The notes under the pieces are model-generated. The model saw only the letters and a list, made by a program, of their open reading frames with translations, ran no database searches and was not told where the DNA came from. Both the position numbers and the translations under genes were made by a program. A DNA stretch of 10,101 nt from Gammaproteobacteria bacterium (GTDB lineage Bacteria; Pseudomonadota; Gammaproteobacteria; Steroidobacterales; Rariloculaceae): the NCBI GenBank assembly GCA_017577365.1, contig PKRJ01000088.1:1-10101 (forward strand), in the 5' to 3' direction. The number at the start of each line of letters is the position of its first letter. Within the stretch, counting starts at the first letter, position 1. Shown piece by piece: positions 6,612 to 10,101 of this stretch.

Positions 6612-9248
6612 ATGAGGAACATGATCTTCTCGCTTCAAGTCCATCCGCGCTTGCCGGATGCGATCGAGCGGCTCGAGGAGCTCGCGTCGAATTTCTGGTT
6701 CAGCTGGCATCCCGCGGCGCGATGGCTGTTCAGCCGGCTCGATCAGACGCTGTGGCGCCGCACCGACAACAACCCGAAGCTGTTCCTGCGCTGCGTCGAC
6801 CAGGGCATTCTCGAGCGCGCGGCCGACGACGAGCATTTCGTCAGCGCGTACCGCAAGGTGATGGCCGAGTTCGACGCGTATCTCGAGCAGGGACCGCAGG
6901 GCTACAAGGCGGCGGAGATCGGCGAGAACGACGTCATCGCCTATTTCTGCGCGGAGTACGGCTTCCACGAGAGCTTTCCGATCTATTCCGGCGGGCTCGG
7001 CATCCTCGCCGGCGATCATCTGAAGACCGCGAGCGATCTCAGGCTGCCTTTCGTCGCCGTCGGCCTGCTCTACCGGCAGGGCTATTTCAATCAGCGCATC
7101 GATCGTCACGGGAACCAGATTCCCGAGTACATCGATATCGACCCGCAGCACACGCCGCTGCGCCCGGCCGTGAACGCCGCCGGCGAAGAGGTGTTCGTCA
7201 CGATCCCGTTCCCTGACCGTTCCGTCGTTGCGCGCGTGTGGCGCGCCGCGGTCGGGCGCGTGCCGATCTACCTGCTCGATACCGACGTGCCCGAGAACGT
7301 GGAAGCGGATCGCGCGATCACGTACGTGCTGTACGGCGGCGATCGCGCGATGCGTTTGCAGCAGGAGGCCGTCCTCGGTATCGGCGGCGTGCGGGCGCTT
7401 CGCGCGCTCGGCTACGATCCCGCCGTCTGGCATATCAACGAAGGGCACGCCGCGTTCCTGATCCTCGAGCGGCTGCGCGAGCACACGGTGGCCGGACTGC
7501 CGTTCCGCGCGGCCGTCGAGGCCGTCGCCGCGAACACGTTGTTCACCACGCATACGCCGGTCGCGGCGGGGCACGATTCGTTCTCGATCGACCTCGTCGC
7601 GCGGCATTTCCATCGCTACATCGAAGAGTTCGGCGTCCCCGCGGAGGAAGTCTTCGCGCTCGGGCAGACGCGTTCCGATTCCGAGTTCAACATGACGCTG
7701 CTCGCGCTCAACGGATCGCGATCCGTCAACGGCGTGAGCCGCATTCACGGCGCCGTGTCGTCGGATCTGTGCCGGGAGGCGTGGCCTGAGATCCCGCCGC
7801 TCGAGAATCCCGTCGGCTACGTGACGAACGGCGTGCACGTGCAGAGCTTCATGCGCCAACCGTGGATCGACCTGCTCGACCAGCACCTGGGCCCCGGCTG
7901 GCAGCAGCGCATGATGGACCGCTCGCTGATCGAGCAGGTCCGAAACATCCCCGACGAGCGTTTCTGGTACACGAATCAGCGCGTGAAGACCGAGATGCTT
8001 CAGGTCGTGCGCGCGCGTCTCTTACGTCAGCACACGCGCAACGGGCTGAGCGAGGCGCACATCCATCGCCTGTCCCAGCTCGTCGATCCCGAGAACCCGA
8101 ACGTGCTGACGATCGGCTTCGCGCGGCGCTTCGCGACGTACAAGCGCGCGACGCTGCTGTTCAACGACCTCGAGTGGCTCGAGGCGCTCGTCTCGAACGA
8201 CGAGCGGCCGGTGCTGTTCATCTTCGCGGGCAAGGCGCATCCCGCCGACGAGCCGGGCCAGTGGATGATGCGCGAGATCCACCGGATCTCGAGCCAGCCG
8301 CCGTTCCTCGGCCGCATCCTGCTGCTCGAAGGCTACGATGCGGGCTTGAGCCGCTCGCTGACGTCGGGTGTCGACGTGTGGCTCAACAATCCCATCTATC
8401 CGTTCGAAGCGAGCGGCACGTCCGGCATGAAGGCCGCGATCAACGGGACGATCAACCTGAGCGTGCTCGACGGCTGGTGGGCGGAAGGCTACGACGGCGA
8501 GAACGGCTGGGCGATCCCGCCTTCGATCAACCAGGAGGATCCAGCCGAGCGGGATCGTCAGGACGCGACGACGCTGTACGAGATCCTGCAGGACGAGGTC
8601 ATCCCGCTGTACTACGCGCGCGATCCGAAGCTCGGCTACTCGCCCGGCTGGGTCGACAAGTGCAAGCGCTCGATGGCGTCGGTGCTGCCGCGCTTCAACA
8701 GCGTGCGCGTGCTGCACGATTACGCACGGCTCTTCTACGGGCCCGCGGCGAAGCACGGGCGGCGCGTCCGCGCGGACGATTTTCGCGGCGCGCGCGAGCT
8801 CGCCGAGTGGAAGGCGCGCGTGCGCGGTCGCTGGCCGGGCGTGCGGCTGCAGGCGGTGGGCGGCGCCCCTTCGAACGTCGCGTTCGGAGATTCGAACGTC
8901 GCGTTCGGAGACCCGGTGCGCGTCGAGGTCGACGTCGCGCTGAACGGTCTCGATCCGCGGGACGTGCGCGTCGAGTGCGTGTTACGCCGTCGGCTCTGCT
9001 CGGAGCTCGCCGTGCCGGTGCAGGGCTACGCGGACAATCGCCGCCCGACGAGCTGGCTCACGTATATCGGCGACGAGACGGCCGGCATCTGGCAGCTCGA
9101 GCCGCAGGAGGTGCACGACGGGACGTGCCGCTACCGGCTCGAGTTCCAGCCGCCTTGGGCGGGCGCGCTCACGCTCGAGGTGCGCGCCGTGCCGTCGCAT
9201 CCGTTGCTGTCGCACCCTTACGAGCTCGGGCTCATGAAATGGCTCTGA
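6612..9248 (+). CDS. glgP: Alpha-glucan (glycogen) phosphorylase, DUF3417 type
   Basis: An 878-aa cytoplasmic, pyridoxal-phosphate-dependent enzyme that cleaves terminal alpha-1,4 links of glycogen or maltodextrin with phosphate to give glucose-1-phosphate. ATG 6612 is preceded by GGAACGGA. The N-terminus (LQVHPRLPDAIERLEELASN, then FWFSWHPAARWLF) is the DUF3417 domain that marks the bacterial/archaeal short alpha-glucan phosphorylases, not the E. coli MalP/GlgP type. Core landmarks: CAEYGFHESFPIYSGGLG, with SGGLGILAGDHLK at 126-138; HINEGHAAF; HTPVAAGHD (314-322); ARRFATYKRATL; and the PLP site EASGTSGMKAAINGT, with the Schiff-base lysine at 607. The C-terminal ~150 residues form a separate beta-rich-looking segment. 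Within it lies an exact tandem heptapeptide, SNVAFGD twice (754-767). It ends 14 bp before glgX, so the two are almost certainly one operon. Confidence 0.97.
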   Translation: MRNMIFSLQVHPRLPDAIERLEELASNFWFSWHPAARWLFSRLDQTLWRRTDNNPKLFLRCVDQGILERAADDEHFVSAYRKVMAEFDAYLEQGPQGYKAAEIGENDVIAYFCAEYGFHESFPIYSGGLGILAGDHLKTASDLRLPFVAVGLLYRQGYFNQRIDRHGNQIPEYIDIDPQHTPLRPAVNAAGEEVFVTIPFPDRSVVARVWRAAVGRVPIYLLDTDVPENVEADRAITYVLYGGDRAMRLQQEAVLGIGGVRALRALGYDPAVWHINEGHAAFLILERLREHTVAGLPFRAAVEAVAANTLFTTHTPVAAGHDSFSIDLVARHFHRYIEEFGVPAEEVFALGQTRSDSEFNMTLLALNGSRSVNGVSRIHGAVSSDLCREAWPEIPPLENPVGYVTNGVHVQSFMRQPWIDLLDQHLGPGWQQRMMDRSLIEQVRNIPDERFWYTNQRVKTEMLQVVRARLLRQHTRNGLSEAHIHRLSQLVDPENPNVLTIGFARRFATYKRATLLFNDLEWLEALVSNDERPVLFIFAGKAHPADEPGQWMMREIHRISSQPPFLGRILLLEGYDAGLSRSLTSGVDVWLNNPIYPFEASGTSGMKAAINGTINLSVLDGWWAEGYDGENGWAIPPSINQEDPAERDRQDATTLYEILQDEVIPLYYARDPKLGYSPGWVDKCKRSMASVLPRFNSVRVLHDYARLFYGPAAKHGRRVRADDFRGARELAEWKARVRGRWPGVRLQAVGGAPSNVAFGDSNVAFGDPVRVEVDVALNGLDPRDVRVECVLRRRLCSELAVPVQGYADNRRPTSWLTYIGDETAGIWQLEPQEVHDGTCRYRLEFQPPWAGALTLEVRAVPSHPLLSHPYELGLMKWL
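8870..8911 (+). repeat. Exact 21-bp tandem direct repeat (two copies) inside glgP
   Basis: The 21-bp unit TTCGAACGTCGCGTTCGGAGA-type sequence (first six bases TTCGAA) occurs at 8870-8890 and again, with no base changed, at 8891-8911. It is in frame and encodes SNVAFGD twice. Identity at the DNA level, including third positions, points to a recent slippage or duplication event and not to an ancient protein repeat. Confidence 0.95.
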
Positions 9249-9262
9249 CGGCGGCGTGCTGA

Positions 9263-10101
9263 ATGGCGCAGCGCTTTCGTACGAGCCCCGGCAAGCGTCT
9301 GCCGGGCGGCGCGACGGCCGGTCCCGGCGGCGTGAACTTCTCGCTGTACAGCCGGCGTGCGACGCGCGTCTCGCTCGTGCTCTACGCGGACGAGCGCTCG
9401 CCCGAGCCGCTCGACGTGATCGATCTCGATCCCGACGAGAATCGCACGTTCTTCTTCTGGCACGTCTTCGTCCACGACATCGGTCCTGGGCTGTATTACA
9501 CGTGGCGCGTCGACGGCCCGCACGAGCCGCACAACGGCCTGCGCTTCGATCCGACGCGCGAGCTCCTCGACCCCTGGGCGCGCGAGGTCAGCGACGTCCT
9601 GTGGGACCGCGAAGCGAACCGGCTCCGCGGCGAGACCGCGATCCGCGCGAGGATCGTGCCCTCCGACGGTTACGACTGGGAAGGCGACGAGCCGCTCCGC
9701 GGCCGGCCGCTCGAGGAGACGATCATCTACGAGCTGCACGTGCGCGGCTTCACGCGGCATCCGTCGTCGGGCGTCGCAGCCCCGGGGACGTTTCGAGGCC
9801 TGATCGAGAAGATTCCGTATCTCGTCTCGCTCGGGATCACCGACGTCGAGCTGCTGCCGGTCATGGCGTTCGACGAGCAGGACGTGCCGCCCGGCGCCGC
9901 GGCGCGCGGCAACCGCAACTACTGGGGCTACAGCCCGTACGGTTTCTTCGCGCCGCATCCGCACTATGCATGGAGCCGCGACGCGCGCAACGAGTTCCGC
10001 GACCTCGTGAAGGCGCTGCACCGTGCCGGCATCGGCGTGATCCTCGACGTCGTGCTGAACCATACGGCCGAGGGCGGCGCGGACGGGCCGGTGATCTCCT
10101 T
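9263..10101 (+). CDS. glgX: Glycogen debranching enzyme GlgX / isoamylase, N-terminal part, 3' truncated by window edge
   Basis: A GH13 enzyme that hydrolyses alpha-1,6 branch points of phosphorylase-limit glycogen. ATG 9263 gives MAQRFRTSPGKRLPGGA, the normal N-terminus of the family; the ribosome site is weak, so translation may be coupled to glgP, which ends 14 bp upstream. 279 codons are present of about 700 expected. Residues ~8-100 form the CBM48 (isoamylase N) domain: GVNFSLYSRRATRVSLVLY, then GLYYTWRVDGPHEP. The GH13 barrel begins near EETIIYELHVRGFTRH. It continues with GTFRGLIEKIPYLVSLGI, ELLPVMAFDE, NYWGYSPYGFFAPH (from residue 219) and conserved region I DVVLNH (262-267). The catalytic Asp, Glu and Asp of regions II-IV lie beyond the window. 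The ELLPV..FDE form resembles the isoamylase/TreX branch, so debranching is favoured over another GH13 activity. Confidence 0.95.
   Translation, partial: MAQRFRTSPGKRLPGGATAGPGGVNFSLYSRRATRVSLVLYADERSPEPLDVIDLDPDENRTFFFWHVFVHDIGPGLYYTWRVDGPHEPHNGLRFDPTRELLDPWAREVSDVLWDREANRLRGETAIRARIVPSDGYDWEGDEPLRGRPLEETIIYELHVRGFTRHPSSGVAAPGTFRGLIEKIPYLVSLGITDVELLPVMAFDEQDVPPGAAARGNRNYWGYSPYGFFAPHPHYAWSRDARNEFRDLVKALHRAGIGVILDVVLNHTAEGGADGPVIS

Noticed and set aside
6521..6614. GTG-start small frame running to overlap the glgP ATG
   Set aside because: The product is almost entirely Arg/Pro/Ala with no ribosome site, consistent with non-coding GC-rich sequence.
6465..7886. 473-aa open frame on the - strand opposite glgP
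   Set aside because: It mirrors the conserved phosphorylase frame, has no recognisable domain, and has the composition of an antisense shadow.
9256..9300. Alternative GTG start just after the glgP stop for the debranching gene
   Set aside because: It is in a different frame from the conserved CBM48/GH13 sequence; ATG 9263 gives the expected N-terminus.

Overview
This window comes from a GC-rich bacterium with a strong preference for G or C at third codon positions and several non-ATG starts (GTG, TTG). The gene families fit a proteobacterium, possibly gammaproteobacterial: an HAE1-type RND pump, a Bcr/CflA transporter, a DUF3417-type glucan phosphorylase and GlgX. That placement is inference, since no rRNA or other marker gene is present. 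There are eight genes, seven on the + strand and one small gene on the - strand. No tRNA, rRNA, CRISPR array, insertion sequence or integrase was seen.

Left part (1-2467): the 3' end of an RND efflux transporter (TM8-12 region), a GC-rich hairpin, then a 460-aa exported protein of unknown function. The exported protein resembles a large, poorly characterised family of periplasmic proteins with a 'PRW.G...G.W..DTL' motif.

Middle (2468-6330): a RecQ-type DNA helicase with an atypical architecture. It has no HRDC domain, an inserted winged-helix-like segment, and the same arginine-rich nonapeptide at both termini. It converges, with only 4 bp between stop codons, on a 100-aa very acidic small protein on the - strand. 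Divergent from that small gene is a stand-alone 5-carboxymethyl-2-hydroxymuconate isomerase-family gene with a readable promoter and a 5' UTR hairpin. A Bcr/CflA-type MFS drug exporter follows.

Right part (6331-10101): a 281-bp leader region, then a two-gene glycogen-breakdown unit. It consists of glgP (alpha-glucan phosphorylase) and, 14 bp later, glgX/isoamylase, which runs off the window edge. GlgP releases glucose-1-phosphate from chain ends and GlgX removes the alpha-1,6 branch stubs that stop it, so the two form a coherent pathway. glgP carries an exact in-frame 21-bp tandem duplication near its 3' end.

Most of this is ordinary chromosomal housekeeping and export content, and I see no convincing new multi-gene system. 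The points most worth a second look are the RecQ tails with their charge-opposite neighbour, the glgP duplication, and the exported unknown protein.
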